From Sulfurimonas sp. (GTDB lineage Bacteria > Campylobacterota > Campylobacteria > Campylobacterales > Sulfurimonadaceae): DNA of 64,000 nucleotides. The position numbers and the translations under genes are program-made. The notes under the pieces are model-generated. The model was not told the DNA's origin. It searched no databases and saw nothing but the letters and a program-made list of their open reading frames with translations. Position 1 is the stretch's first letter; the number at the start of each line of letters is the position of its first letter. The stretch spans positions 1 through 64,000 of the forward strand of contig JAUZSC010000002.1 in assembly GCA_030949825.1 (NCBI GenBank), given 5' to 3'. Below, one piece after another: positions 1 through 9,444 of the stretch.

Positions 1-19
1 AGGAGTTGGGAAAAAGTTT

Positions 20-673
20 TTATAATATATGCGTATAACCAGTTTCAGGTTCTATAGCGATAGTAATATTTCCTTCTGGACTTTCAAGAATGATATCACA
101 TCTTTGACTAATTATCCTATTGTAGGAATCGAAATAAGCACCATCAATAGTTTTTAAATCTCCTCTTAATGGTCGGCCTAGGTGATCAAAAGATATTCTA
201 GAATTATTATATATATTACAACCAGCAGTTAAGTCATAACTAGTTATTCCATACGTTTCCTTTAAATTTAATTTTGAATTTAAATCACTAGATGAAACAG
301 AATTTAAATTAGAATGCCCTCCACTTAAAATATCACCTATGCTTAATGTGTCATTGGCCATTTCTGATACATCCGGTTTACCAGATAAGCTTTCATCTGA
401 AAATATAGAATACGCTACTATATTTTTATTAGGATTAGCATGGGTATAATCAGCAAAAATAATCTGCCATCTTTTTTTATACCAGTTAGCATCATCTTTG
501 TTAAACTTATCATCAATCATAGCCAAATGCTGTGTATATCTAATGTGCGATACAACTTGGATTGCGGCTTCTTGAAGACTGTTTGAATTTGTTCTTGGAA
601 TAACTGTAGCTGCTATAATTCCGATTACAACAATAACAAAGACCAGTTCTAATAATGTAAATGCTTTTTTCAT
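20..673 (-). CDS. type II secretion / type IV pilin-like pseudopilin (prepilin N-terminal methylation motif)
   Basis: The N-terminus KAFTLLELVFVIVVIGII is a textbook prepilin signal: a short basic leader, the FTLLE peptidase cleavage/methylation site, and one hydrophobic helix at about residues 5-25. By family knowledge a prepilin peptidase cleaves and N-methylates such proteins, which are then built into a pseudopilus or pilus. The remaining 190 residues carry Cys at about 150 and 190, so a disulfide-stabilised head is possible. An AGGTAG ribosome site precedes the ATG. No other pilus genes are in view, so the type II versus type IV assignment is open. Confidence 0.8.
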   Translation of the reverse strand: MKKAFTLLELVFVIVVIGIIAATVIPRTNSNSLQEAAIQVVSHIRYTQHLAMIDDKFNKDDANWYKKRWQIIFADYTHANPNKNIVAYSIFSDESLSGKPDVSEMANDTLSIGDILSGGHSNLNSVSSSDLNSKLNLKETYGITSYDLTAGCNIYNNSRISFDHLGRPLRGDLKTIDGAYFDSYNRIISQRCDIILESPEGNITIAIEPETGYTHIL

Positions 674-760
674 ATTTTACTACCTATAAAAATAGTTATT
701 TTCTAAAGTATAGCGAAAAAGGTGTGAATTTAAAATGTAGAGGGATAGAGAAGTAAACTT

Positions 761-783
761 AACAAGGAGCTTATGTCCTTGCT
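761..783 (-). terminator. probable aclBA terminator hairpin
   Basis: Just past the aclA stop, the minus strand reads AGCAAGGA, a short loop, then TCCTTGTT. This is an 8-bp stem with one wobble, followed by a moderately T-rich stretch. Its position at the end of the operon supports termination; the U-tract is weak. Confidence 0.4.
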
Positions 784-793
784 AAAGAAGAGA

Positions 794-2599
794 TTATTTA
801 ATCTCCTCAGCCTCTGGAACATCATAAAGGATGTCATCCATAGGGTGTCTATACATTGGCATTGCAAGACGTTTTTCATCAAGTACATGACCAATGAAAC
901 CGATTGAACGACCAACTATAAAGAATGCGTTAAGTGTACCTGATTCAATAAATTCATTGATCTCAGATTCTTCGTAACCTAATGCTCTCCACATGTCTAC
1001 CATTAAGATACCAATAGTACCATCTACATTTAAAATAAGGTTCTCTTTTTTCGATGTAGTTAATGCTTCAACTGTTCTTGCATAATCAAGAAGTGGAGTT
1101 GCTGGAAAATTCTCTGCAGCGAAATCCATAAGACCAGTTACTCGTAAATCTGGATTTTTAAGAGATTTGATACGGTGACCGATTCCTGGAATTGGAACAC
1201 CCTCACCTTTCATATACTTCAAAAAGTCTTTAGGGTCAAGATTATTGTCGTTTGCATATTTGAAATACTTAGCAGCACCATCAATCGCACCACCAAATCT
1301 TGGACCAATTGTTAATAAACCAGTTACAAGAGACTCAACAACTGATTTACCAGCTCTTGCTGTTACTTTCGCATTGTGCGCACCTGAAACGGCAGGACCA
1401 TGATCAGCAACAGTTTTAAGTACAGTTTCAATAAAGTCTGTAGCCCATTTTGGATACTGTTTTTTGAACCATAAAAGTGAAATAACATCACCGATACCTT
1501 TACCCGTACCTGGAGTTGCAACTGAAGAAATTGGGAAACCAGCATATGTACACTCTTCACCACGATCATCAGAAATAGTACAGATAAACTCTTTACTTCT
1601 TCTAGTGCTTGGAACAGTACTCATCGAAGGCTCAGGAATCTCGTCCAAGTTCATACCTTCAAATACTTCTCTAATCATTGCAGGAATTTCATTAAATGAG
1701 TTTGGAACATGAATTCCTGCTTCTCGCATTGCATTGTTTTTATAATCAGCCGTTTCCATTTCGCCATTAGCACTTGCACCTGCATGACCAAATTGAACAC
1801 CAGAGTCATAATACTTAGCAATCGTGCCAATACACCATGCGATAACTGGTTTAGTAATAGCACCTGACTTGATAGCTTCGATTACTTTATACTCTTCAGT
1901 ACCACCAACTTCACCAAGAAGAATCATGTACTTAACAGCTGGATTTTTCTCCATTCTAAGCATATTATCAATAAAAACCGAACCAACAAATCTATCACCA
2001 CCAATAGCAACACCCTCAGCAATACCATCAGCATTGATAGAGATTATATTAGAAAGCTCATTAAATAAACCACCTGAACGAGTTACAAGTCCACATGAGC
2101 CTGCACGGTGAAGTTTAGATTGAACAATATTGGTGATAGTTCCACCAATATTTGCCACTTTAAATGCACCCGGAGTGATAGCACCAACAGTCGCAGGACC
2201 AATGATAGTAACATTCTTCTCACGAGCAGTTTGATTCATACCACGAGCTAAACGCTCAGGAATTCCCTCAGCAGTAATCATCATAGATGAAAAACCACCA
2301 ATTTCTAATGCTTCCATAGTTACATCGTAAGCAGTTCTAAACGATGCAAAGTTTAAAAGTACATCAGCTTGAGGCTGAGCAGCTTTAGCAAGTGCAGTCG
2401 TTTTAAAAAGAGGAATCATAATTTCATCTGGTCCAAAAAAGAACTTCTCAAATTTATTTCCACTTGTTGGTGCAACGATAGCTGCAACTGAAGGAGTCTT
2501 TCTTTGAATTGTGTAATCGTAGTCTAACATTCTTTGAATAGCAGTTTTATTGTTATTCCAAAAAATCGCTTGTGTGTCTTTTGTATATAATTGTTCCAT
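794..2599 (-). CDS. aclA: ATP citrate lyase, alpha (large) subunit AclA
   Basis: This 601-residue subunit works with AclB to cleave citrate to acetyl-CoA and oxaloacetate, the key step that lets the TCA cycle run in the reductive, CO2-fixing direction. Residues 1 to about 330 are a succinyl-CoA-synthetase-alpha-like module with the phospho-histidine in FGHAGAS (His272). Residues from about 345 are a citrate-synthase-like (citryl-CoA lyase) module with GIGHRIKS (His475). It starts 9 bp after aclB stops, so the two form one operon (aclB first). The length matches the two-subunit enzyme of autotrophic Campylobacterota and Chlorobi rather than the fused eukaryotic form. Confidence 0.95.
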   Translation of the reverse strand: MEQLYTKDTQAIFWNNNKTAIQRMLDYDYTIQRKTPSVAAIVAPTSGNKFEKFFFGPDEIMIPLFKTTALAKAAQPQADVLLNFASFRTAYDVTMEALEIGGFSSMMITAEGIPERLARGMNQTAREKNVTIIGPATVGAITPGAFKVANIGGTITNIVQSKLHRAGSCGLVTRSGGLFNELSNIISINADGIAEGVAIGGDRFVGSVFIDNMLRMEKNPAVKYMILLGEVGGTEEYKVIEAIKSGAITKPVIAWCIGTIAKYYDSGVQFGHAGASANGEMETADYKNNAMREAGIHVPNSFNEIPAMIREVFEGMNLDEIPEPSMSTVPSTRRSKEFICTISDDRGEECTYAGFPISSVATPGTGKGIGDVISLLWFKKQYPKWATDFIETVLKTVADHGPAVSGAHNAKVTARAGKSVVESLVTGLLTIGPRFGGAIDGAAKYFKYANDNNLDPKDFLKYMKGEGVPIPGIGHRIKSLKNPDLRVTGLMDFAAENFPATPLLDYARTVEALTTSKKENLILNVDGTIGILMVDMWRALGYEESEINEFIESGTLNAFFIVGRSIGFIGHVLDEKRLAMPMYRHPMDDILYDVPEAEEIK

Positions 2600-2608
2600 A
2601 TTTTCTCC

Positions 2609-3946
2609 TTACTTCTCTAGTGCCATACGAACGATGTCAGTAACATGTGTTTCTGGTCCGTAAACTTCAATATATAAACCTAATCTCTCAGCTGCTGCTT
2701 TCATATCTGCAAGACCTTTTTCATAGTTTGGCCCCCCGCGACGAACATAGATTTTAAGATCAATTGCTTTCATTTTGTCAGCATATACTTCAAATGCTTG
2801 AATAATACCTGTAAATGTTTTAGCAATATCAGTAAAGTTAGCAATAGCTCCACCGATAATCATCACTTTACCACGACCTTGAGAATCTTTTTCTCTCGTC
2901 ATTAAGTCAAGTAATGTTTCAGCGTAAAATTTAGTCTCACCGGTAGTTGGACCACCTGAGTACTCACCGTAGTTAGCTAAATCATCGATTCCAGCCATAT
3001 CAGCAATAGTATCAGCATAAACAACTGAAGCACCACCACCAGCAACCATAGTCCAGATTCTAGCTTCTGGTTTAAGTAGAGTAAGTTTTAATGAAGCCCC
3101 TGTTTTTGCATCAGCTTCTTCAATAGCTTCAACTTCTGGAGATTTAGCTTCCATACCAAATGCAGTAGGATATTCAACATCGCCCCACTCTTCTACCATC
3201 ATAAAACCAGCAGTATCATCAAGTTTTGCAACCATATCTAATAGTTCAATTTTACTTCCCTGCATAACAAAAGGATTGATTTCAAGGTATGCGAAATTTA
3301 ATTCACGGTATGCCTTAAAAAAACCGATACAGAATTCAGCGAAGTTAGCTTTATCTTTATCAGCAACATCTTTAGGAACATTTGCACGGATTGCAGTTGC
3401 GATTTCATCTTCAGTTGCAGTAATAGCAAAGGCCACTTCAGTAACTTTTGCATCCCAATTTTCTTCGATAGCGATACCACCCTCAGCAGACATATAGATA
3501 ATATCATCATCACCTACACATGTTGCAGAAACATAATACTCTTCAGATTGTTCATGCGGAGTAAATGGTTCCACAATAAAATTAGTTAATTTATCTACGC
3601 TTGGCTCACCGGTAGGAGTATCGCCATCAAATGAAAAATAAACGCTCTGATTACCTGTAGATTTTTCGCCAATCCATGAAGCAGCTTTAGCCAATGTAAC
3701 ATCACCTGGCTTAGCATCTTTAAAAAGAACTAAATCGTTCATACCACGCTTGCCAAATAACATATCTGGCTTTGCAACTAGTTTTTTTTCATTTAACCAA
3801 GTTTTTGTCTTTGCAGCTTCAGTTAATTCTGATCCATTTTGAACCATAACAGTCTCGTATGCATAAGTAAAGTCTGGAAAATATTTATCCCAATGTTTCG
3901 CTAAGATTGACTTAGCATCATATTCGCGTATCGCTTTTTGAGCCAT
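2609..3946 (-). CDS. aclB: ATP citrate lyase, beta (small) subunit AclB
   Basis: This 445-residue ATP-grasp subunit is related to succinyl-CoA synthetase beta. It binds ATP and passes phosphate through the AclA histidine to citrate. The C-terminal half carries the glycine-rich flavodoxin-like segment (VMIIGGAIANFTD) and VAGGGASVVYAD typical of the family. It is the first gene of the aclBA operon, with an AGGGAA ribosome site before the ATG. It acts in the cytoplasm; together with AclA it indicates an autotroph using the reductive TCA cycle. Confidence 0.94.
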   Translation of the reverse strand: MAQKAIREYDAKSILAKHWDKYFPDFTYAYETVMVQNGSELTEAAKTKTWLNEKKLVAKPDMLFGKRGMNDLVLFKDAKPGDVTLAKAASWIGEKSTGNQSVYFSFDGDTPTGEPSVDKLTNFIVEPFTPHEQSEEYYVSATCVGDDDIIYMSAEGGIAIEENWDAKVTEVAFAITATEDEIATAIRANVPKDVADKDKANFAEFCIGFFKAYRELNFAYLEINPFVMQGSKIELLDMVAKLDDTAGFMMVEEWGDVEYPTAFGMEAKSPEVEAIEEADAKTGASLKLTLLKPEARIWTMVAGGGASVVYADTIADMAGIDDLANYGEYSGGPTTGETKFYAETLLDLMTREKDSQGRGKVMIIGGAIANFTDIAKTFTGIIQAFEVYADKMKAIDLKIYVRRGGPNYEKGLADMKAAAERLGLYIEVYGPETHVTDIVRMALEK

Positions 3947-4034
3947 GTGAAATTCCCTATTATTATATTTAGCATGTATACTAGCATATTTATTTGAACA
4001 ACTTTCTTGTATTTATAATAAAAATTATATAGAT

Positions 4035-5231
4035 TTATTGTGTGTTTATATTTGTAACAATCGCTTTGTATATTGGCCTATATTTGTAACTTATCGTAAC
4101 AGTTTCTTTTGTATTTACAGCATCTAAGCTTACTTGATAAAGTAAAAATTTGTTACATGTATCGATTCCGTAAAAGTTTAACCTTTGTGACATACTTTTT
4201 TCTGTACTGATGCATGGAATATTTCTTCTCTTTAACTCTTGTGATAATTCTTTTGCTATATGCATCTTGCGAGCAAAATGTTTCTGTGGATTTTGAATAA
4301 AAATATATAATTCTCGGTTGAAGATTACAAGGAAAAAATTAACTAATAAAAATATAAATGAAGATATGAAAATAATTTTATATTTCTTCCTAAATATTGG
4401 AAGCCTTACTTTATATGAAGCTAAAAATGTTTGTGTCGCCAATGGTAATGCCATTATAAAGTAAGGTGCAAAATCGGCTATATATATGTTTTGCCTAAAC
4501 GACAATAAAATAGAAATCAATAAAGGTACAGCAGAAATAAACCATAAAATACTCATCTCTTTTGATAAAAATTTTCGATAAAGAATATAAAATATATATA
4601 TGAAAATTATTGGTGTAAAAATCGCAGAGTAAAGCCCTATTGTATCTAGTAAATGCCCCCGTGGTGATCCCTGCCTTTGAATACCATATATATAAATGGA
4701 TAAAATAAATAGACTTATATTAAGTATAAAGTATGTTTTATACTTTTTATAATAAGAAAAGAAAATTAAACTCATAAAAAGATATATAAAAGCACCATCA
4801 CTTATACTCAAAAGAAGTAATAAAGGATAAGTATATTTAATCGTAAAGTTTTCATATATATAGATGAATAACAATAAACTAAATATTACAAATCCCGCAC
4901 TATCAACCATCAAGGCTGAACTAACAATTCCAGGTAATAAAATAAATATAAGAATATTCCACAATCTATCTTTGTTGCTTGTAAGATATTTTTTTGAGAT
5001 GCCGTACAAAAGAAGGACGCTTAGTACATGAAAAAGAATCATGGGTGAACGAAGAGCTAAGTCATGATTTCCAAATAAACTGATTGATAATTTTTCAATC
5101 CATTGAATAAATGAAAAATCTCCATAAAGCAAAGAAGCCTCATGTGCAGATATAGATATTGTGCTTGTTTGAAATATTAATAACAATATATCTAAACTTA
5201 TAATTGCTAGTAATACAAGTCTATGCATCAT
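4035..5231 (-). CDS. polytopic membrane protein, GT-C glycosyltransferase-like (ArnT/PMT-type fold)
   Basis: This 398-residue protein has about nine to ten hydrophobic segments and a hydrophilic C-terminal domain of about 90 residues. The first periplasmic loop holds an acidic pair within HEASLLYGDF, in the place where GT-C enzymes that use polyprenyl-phosphate sugars carry their catalytic acids. I infer a lipid-linked sugar transferase or a close relative; substrate and target are unknown. Its ATGA start overlaps the pabA stop by 4 bp, so it is translationally coupled to pabA, although the functions look unrelated. Confidence 0.5.
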   Translation of the reverse strand: MMHRLVLLAIISLDILLLIFQTSTISISAHEASLLYGDFSFIQWIEKLSISLFGNHDLALRSPMILFHVLSVLLLYGISKKYLTSNKDRLWNILIFILLPGIVSSALMVDSAGFVIFSLLLFIYIYENFTIKYTYPLLLLLSISDGAFIYLFMSLIFFSYYKKYKTYFILNISLFILSIYIYGIQRQGSPRGHLLDTIGLYSAIFTPIIFIYIFYILYRKFLSKEMSILWFISAVPLLISILLSFRQNIYIADFAPYFIMALPLATQTFLASYKVRLPIFRKKYKIIFISSFIFLLVNFFLVIFNRELYIFIQNPQKHFARKMHIAKELSQELKRRNIPCISTEKSMSQRLNFYGIDTCNKFLLYQVSLDAVNTKETVTISYKYRPIYKAIVTNINTQ

Positions 5232-5797
5232 ATATTTAAGAAATTTCCTATAATCTTATGTCCATATTCACTCATAATTGATTCAGGATGAAATTGAACA
5301 CCATAGATATCTTTATCTTTAATTTTTAAGGCCATGATTTCATTATCATCGGCACTAAATACTGTGGCTTCTACAGATGCTGGTAATGTATTTTTATCTA
5401 CAATGAGTGAATGGTACCTTGTAGCTGTAAAACTTTTAGGTACATCATTAAATAAATCACAGTCAGTAACTTTAGTCATAGTCGATGTTTTCCCATGCAT
5501 CATGTTTTTTGCACGGATTACATCTGCTCCAAAAACTTGAGCAATACTCTGGTGACCTAAACAAATCCCTAATATTGGAACTTTATCACTAAAGTATTCA
5601 ATGACCTCTAATGTAATACCAGCATCATCAGGAGATGCTGGACCAGGAGAAATTATGATCTTCTGGGGATTAAGCCGTTGAATTTCTTGAACACTCATCT
5701 CATCATTTCTTACAATTTTTAAATCAGCACCTAATTCTCTACAGTATTGAACAATATTGTAAGTAAAACTATCGTAGTTGTCTATCATTAAAATCAT
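5228..5797 (-). CDS. pabA: glutamine amidotransferase component II (para-aminobenzoate or anthranilate synthase)
   Basis: This 189-residue class I glutamine amidotransferase supplies ammonia to chorismate-using synthases. The catalytic triad is visible: Cys in GICLGHQS, then His and Glu in FHPESIMSEYG. The N-terminal MILMIDNYDSFTYN is typical of TrpG/PabA. Neither a trpE nor a pabB neighbour is present, so folate versus tryptophan use cannot be decided. A single enzyme serving both, as in several bacteria, is possible. It is the upstream member of a two-gene overlap with the membrane protein that follows. Confidence 0.88.
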   Translation of the reverse strand: MILMIDNYDSFTYNIVQYCRELGADLKIVRNDEMSVQEIQRLNPQKIIISPGPASPDDAGITLEVIEYFSDKVPILGICLGHQSIAQVFGADVIRAKNMMHGKTSTMTKVTDCDLFNDVPKSFTATRYHSLIVDKNTLPASVEATVFSADDNEIMALKIKDKDIYGVQFHPESIMSEYGHKIIGNFLNI

Positions 5798-5887
5798 TTT
5801 TCTTCTTTTAATATTTATTTATACTTTTAAATAAAGTATATGTATAATGCATTTTGAGGATTTCTAGGTATGAAATAAGTCTAATTG

Positions 5888-5907
5888 CCTAGGAATAATT
5901 TCCTAGG
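5888..5907 (-). terminator. hairpin downstream of the secreted low-complexity gene
   Basis: A perfect 8-bp stem, CCTAGGAA / TTCCTAGG, with loop TAAT lies between the stop of the small secreted protein and the pabA promoter region. It sits where a terminator would be, but no clear U-run follows. Confidence 0.35.
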
Positions 5908-5931
5908 ACGCTATTTAGAAAAGATTTACTT

Positions 5932-6352
5932 TTAATCTTTTTTTTTATAGTACTTAGTAGCTTTAGTATATTTACTGTTATTGTATTTACTTTTACTAGC
6001 TTTGTTTACATACTGATTATTTTCAGCTTTATTCTTATATCTGCTATTTTCATGGTCTTTTTGATCTCCATTTCCGTAAGCATCATTCCTATGATGTTTC
6101 TTATAAGCAGAATCTTCATCATCCTCTCGTCCACCATATGTTTTTGGGTTTCTTCTTATCGTTTTTGTAAGACTCATATTTTTCATACTTATCATCGTCG
6201 CAGTTATCATACTTTATATCATCATATTTATTATCCTTACTATCATTCCAACTTTTATAATGATTATCCCAATTATTTTGGGTAGCACCAACATTCACTC
6301 CAAGTATACATAGCATGAAAACAAAAAATCTTAATTTATATACATACATCAT
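5932..6352 (-). CDS. small secreted Lys/Asn/Asp/Tyr-rich protein, frameshifted
   Basis: The frame opening at 6352 (AGAAGGA site, then ATGATG) encodes a signal peptide, KLRFFVFMLCILGVNVGATQ, followed by a highly charged DNKYDD/DKYEKYE stretch. It then runs out of frame near 6145. A second frame continues the same composition (KYNNSKYTKATKYYKKKD) to 5932. Removing one base in the CCC/AAA stretch near 6140-6150 joins them into about 139 residues. No family was recognised. The composition suggests a disordered exported protein that binds ions or a surface; that is inference only. Confidence 0.5.
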
Positions 6353-6405
6353 ATTTATCCTTCTAGTTTTAGGGTGAAAGTATACCATAACAAGAATTAT
6401 AGCTA

Positions 6406-6740
6406 CTAATCTTTTTTAATATTTTTCTTTTTCTTTTTTTCGCTTCTATAATTCATTCGAGGGTCAAAAAGTTTAAAAAATATTGTAAACAGTGCAAAGA
6501 AAAGAATAAGATTTATTAAATCTGGTTTATCATATATTTGTAGAAATATAAGCTCAAAAATAACTTGCCTGTTCCGGCTATCGCTATTTTCATTTTAGAC
6601 CTTTGATTTTTCAAGTAAAATTTTTATTTTATTTTTATTATAGCTAAAAAGCATATCATGACCTAACTGTAGTCCTAACTTCTTCTTATTTTGAAGTTCT
6701 CAATTCTCAAGTAGAATATTACTCTCGCCATTATAGTTCT
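6406..6740 (-). pseudogene. gene-fragment zone: sugar-pathway remnants
   Basis: No intact gene is seen. One frame ends KLGLQLGHDMLFSYNKNK...KSKV (stop at 6595-6597) with an internal TGA upstream, like the tail of a broken enzyme. A ribosome site (AAAGG) and an ATG at 6593 follow at once, and the new frame starts MKIAIAGTG, the Rossmann start of UDP-glucose/UDP-GlcNAc 6-dehydrogenases, but it loses similarity after nine residues. A third frame then carries a membrane segment (LINLILFFALFTIFF) and a lysine-rich end, stopping at 6406. I read this as the scar of a deleted polysaccharide locus; the evidence is short motifs only. Confidence 0.38.
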
Positions 6741-6749
6741 ACTTCTCCT

Positions 6750-7547
6750 CTAATTTTGAATCTGCTTTTTATTTGTCAATTGCTGTAAATAATTTGAAAT
6801 ATTTATAAGAGAAAAAGTAACTAAAAATATCATAAGTCCTGGGAAGAAGCTAACCCACCATGCAATTTCGACAACATCTTTTCCGCCACTTATAATCGTT
6901 CCCCAACTCATTTGTGGAGCAACGATGCCCAGACCTAAAAAACTTAGTCCTGATTCTGCTAGTATCGCACCTCCAACGCCAAATGTAAAACTAACAAAAT
7001 ATATAGGAGCTAAAATAGGAGCGTAGTACTTAAATAAAATCTTCATCTTTTTAACTCTAGCTATATTTAAAATCTTAATGTAGGGTTGCGAGGTGATTTT
7101 AAAACTCTCTGAACGGATGAGTCTTGCAGTTGTCATCCACCCTGTTATGGATATAATCACGATTAAAACCCATGCAGATGCATTTACATAACTTACAAGT
7201 GCTAAAAGCAAGAAGAAAGTAGGAAAGGTTAAAAATAAGTCTACAACAACTATAAAAGCCTTATCTACATTAGCTCTTAAATATCCAGCTAATGAACCTA
7301 AGAATAAACCCACTATAGATGCAATGAATGCACTACCCACACCTATGATTAAAGAAACTTGCCCACCTTGCATGAGTCGTGCTAAAATATCGCGTCCTAA
7401 TCTATCAGTACCTAAGAGATAATCACTTGATGGGCCAATAAGAATTACAGATGCATCTAGCTTATAAGCATCTACTTCATATATGTAAACACCAAAAAAA
7501 GAAAATAAAAAGATAAAAACTAAAATAAAAATACTAAATAGTGGCAT
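6750..7547 (-). CDS. dppC: ABC transporter permease, DppC/OppC type
   Basis: This 265-residue inner-membrane permease of the peptide/nickel uptake family has an N-terminal helix, the LLGTDRLGRDILARL motif that follows it in DppC-like proteins, five further helices, and the EAA-type loop near GGAILAESGLSFLGLG that contacts the ATPase. It begins 16 bp after flgK ends and is probably cotranscribed with it. Its partner permease, ATPase and binding protein are not in the window, so its substrate is unknown. Confidence 0.85.
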   Translation of the reverse strand: MPLFSIFILVFIFLFSFFGVYIYEVDAYKLDASVILIGPSSDYLLGTDRLGRDILARLMQGGQVSLIIGVGSAFIASIVGLFLGSLAGYLRANVDKAFIVVVDLFLTFPTFFLLLALVSYVNASAWVLIVIISITGWMTTARLIRSESFKITSQPYIKILNIARVKKMKILFKYYAPILAPIYFVSFTFGVGGAILAESGLSFLGLGIVAPQMSWGTIISGGKDVVEIAWWVSFFPGLMIFLVTFSLINISNYLQQLTNKKQIQN

Positions 7548-7562
7548 ATTAAACTCTATATA

Positions 7563-9443
7563 TTACTGTTTAATACCAAGTAATGTTTGCATCATTTGAT
7601 CTATTGTAGTGATTACCTTAGCTGCTGCTCCATATGAAGTTTGGTAGCGTATAAGATTGGTCATCTCTTCATCAATGCTTACTTTAGAAGTTGAAAAATA
7701 CTCAAGTTCTACTGCATTAAACTGTGCATTTAGAGTTTCACTTCTTATAATTGCACTATTCGTATTTACCCCAACTTCTGTTGCAATAACATCAAACATT
7801 CCATAACTTGTTGTGTTAAAAGTAGTGCCACCAACATCATGATCGTAACGCTCAAATTGATGTTGAATCATATTTAGAGCAAGTCTATTATCCCCTGCTG
7901 CATCACTGTATCCAGCTGACATTAAAGTAGGATTTTCCTTATACTCAAAAGTTAAATCAATATTACTTGCAGAATCTCCATCAAAAAACCTACTCATGCC
8001 TAAAGCACCTGCAAAGTTTGATCCAGATGCATAATCTTGTGTTGTTAATTTATCTTCTATTGCAAAAGTATAGCCTCTTGATTCAGACAATGTATCCATT
8101 GTGAATTCAACTTTACTAGTTCCATCAGCAAAACTCGCCCAATTGAAGTTTAAATAATCATCGATATCATTTCCAGCACTTCCATCACCGTTGTCATCTA
8201 TATTTGCATTCATCTGTGCCTCTATAGAGTTTGTTCCACTTGCACCTTGAATACTTGTAGCTACATCAATCTTCATTTCTCTAGATGCTACAATATTTCC
8301 ATCTATATCATAAACTACTAAATTAAAAGAGCCTTCGTTAACATTGAGGTCCGATGATAGTATTGCATTATTCCCATCAACATTAAGAGCGTTTGAGTCC
8401 ATTCGAGTTGTTGCACTTTGCGCATACAAGTTATTTGTAGATTCTATTAGGCCTTGAGCAAATGCATCAAGTTCGGCTATTGTGTTTTGTAAAACACCGT
8501 CTTTTGGGACTCCACTTGTTGTATCAATCACACCACCTCGTAAATTAAGTATAGAACCTATCTTACCACCATTAACATTTTCTTCCATAGGAATTAAAAC
8601 ACCATCTTCCCGCTCAAAAGAAAGTTCATAAAAACCTTTGGGATTGTCTGTATTTGATATATAAAGAGGGTGAAAGCTTGTTCCATCAACTAAATTAAAG
8701 CCATTTATACTAACTGTATAGCTTCCCGTTTTTGTATTTGAGTTACTTGCTATTTGAATATTTGCTTCAAGTTGTCCGGAAGAAGTCTCAGCACCAATCA
8801 AGCGCGCTAAGTCTCGCTCTATTACATTTCTTTTATCTCTTAAATCATTCGCCTCATATGCTGTTCCAGCTTCGGCTGTATCTATAGATCTATTTATCTC
8901 AGCTAACTCTTTAGCCAAGCCATTTACCTGATCTACATTCGACTTGAGTTGGTCGTTGAGTTCTGATTGCAATGTTGTTACTTGATTTTGTGTGAATGAT
9001 ATATGATCTGCTAAAACTTCTGTTTGTTTAGCTAGTGCTATTTTTATCGAGTCATTATCAGGATTGTCAGCAAATGTTTGCCACATATTATAGTACTCTT
9101 GTAAATCTGCCTTAATTCCAACATTATCTATCTCTGGAAAATATGTTGAGAGTTGTTCTAAAGTGGTTTTTTCAAATTCTGTATATTCTTTTTCGGCATA
9201 GGTCTTTGTATATCTATCAAAAACAAAATTATCAAACACTCTTTTAATAGTCTGAATTTCAACACCATTTCCAACATTACCTGCACCTGTAGTAATGGGG
9301 GTTGCAGCAGTAGCTATAACACGCTGGCGGTTATATCCATCAACTTCAGCATTTGCGATATTCTGTCCAGTTGTATTGATGCCAACTTGAGCAGCATTTA
9401 AACCAGAATAACCAATATTGAGTGCATTAAATATAGAAGCCAT
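7563..9443 (-). CDS. flgK: flagellar hook-associated protein 1
   Basis: This 626-residue protein forms the junction between hook and filament. The N-terminal region has the flagellar rod/hook signature (NALNIGYSGLNAAQVGINTTGQ, shown here in part as GYSGLNAAQVGINTTGQNIA). The C-terminus has the matching amphipathic helix (EEMTNLIRYQTSYGAAAKVI). The variable middle is Asp/Ser/Thr-rich. It lies one base downstream of the flgN-like gene, its expected export chaperone. Confidence 0.94.
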   Translation of the reverse strand: MASIFNALNIGYSGLNAAQVGINTTGQNIANAEVDGYNRQRVIATAATPITTGAGNVGNGVEIQTIKRVFDNFVFDRYTKTYAEKEYTEFEKTTLEQLSTYFPEIDNVGIKADLQEYYNMWQTFADNPDNDSIKIALAKQTEVLADHISFTQNQVTTLQSELNDQLKSNVDQVNGLAKELAEINRSIDTAEAGTAYEANDLRDKRNVIERDLARLIGAETSSGQLEANIQIASNSNTKTGSYTVSINGFNLVDGTSFHPLYISNTDNPKGFYELSFEREDGVLIPMEENVNGGKIGSILNLRGGVIDTTSGVPKDGVLQNTIAELDAFAQGLIESTNNLYAQSATTRMDSNALNVDGNNAILSSDLNVNEGSFNLVVYDIDGNIVASREMKIDVATSIQGASGTNSIEAQMNANIDDNGDGSAGNDIDDYLNFNWASFADGTSKVEFTMDTLSESRGYTFAIEDKLTTQDYASGSNFAGALGMSRFFDGDSASNIDLTFEYKENPTLMSAGYSDAAGDNRLALNMIQHQFERYDHDVGGTTFNTTSYGMFDVIATEVGVNTNSAIIRSETLNAQFNAVELEYFSTSKVSIDEEMTNLIRYQTSYGAAAKVITTIDQMMQTLLGIKQ

Positions 9444-9444
9444 C

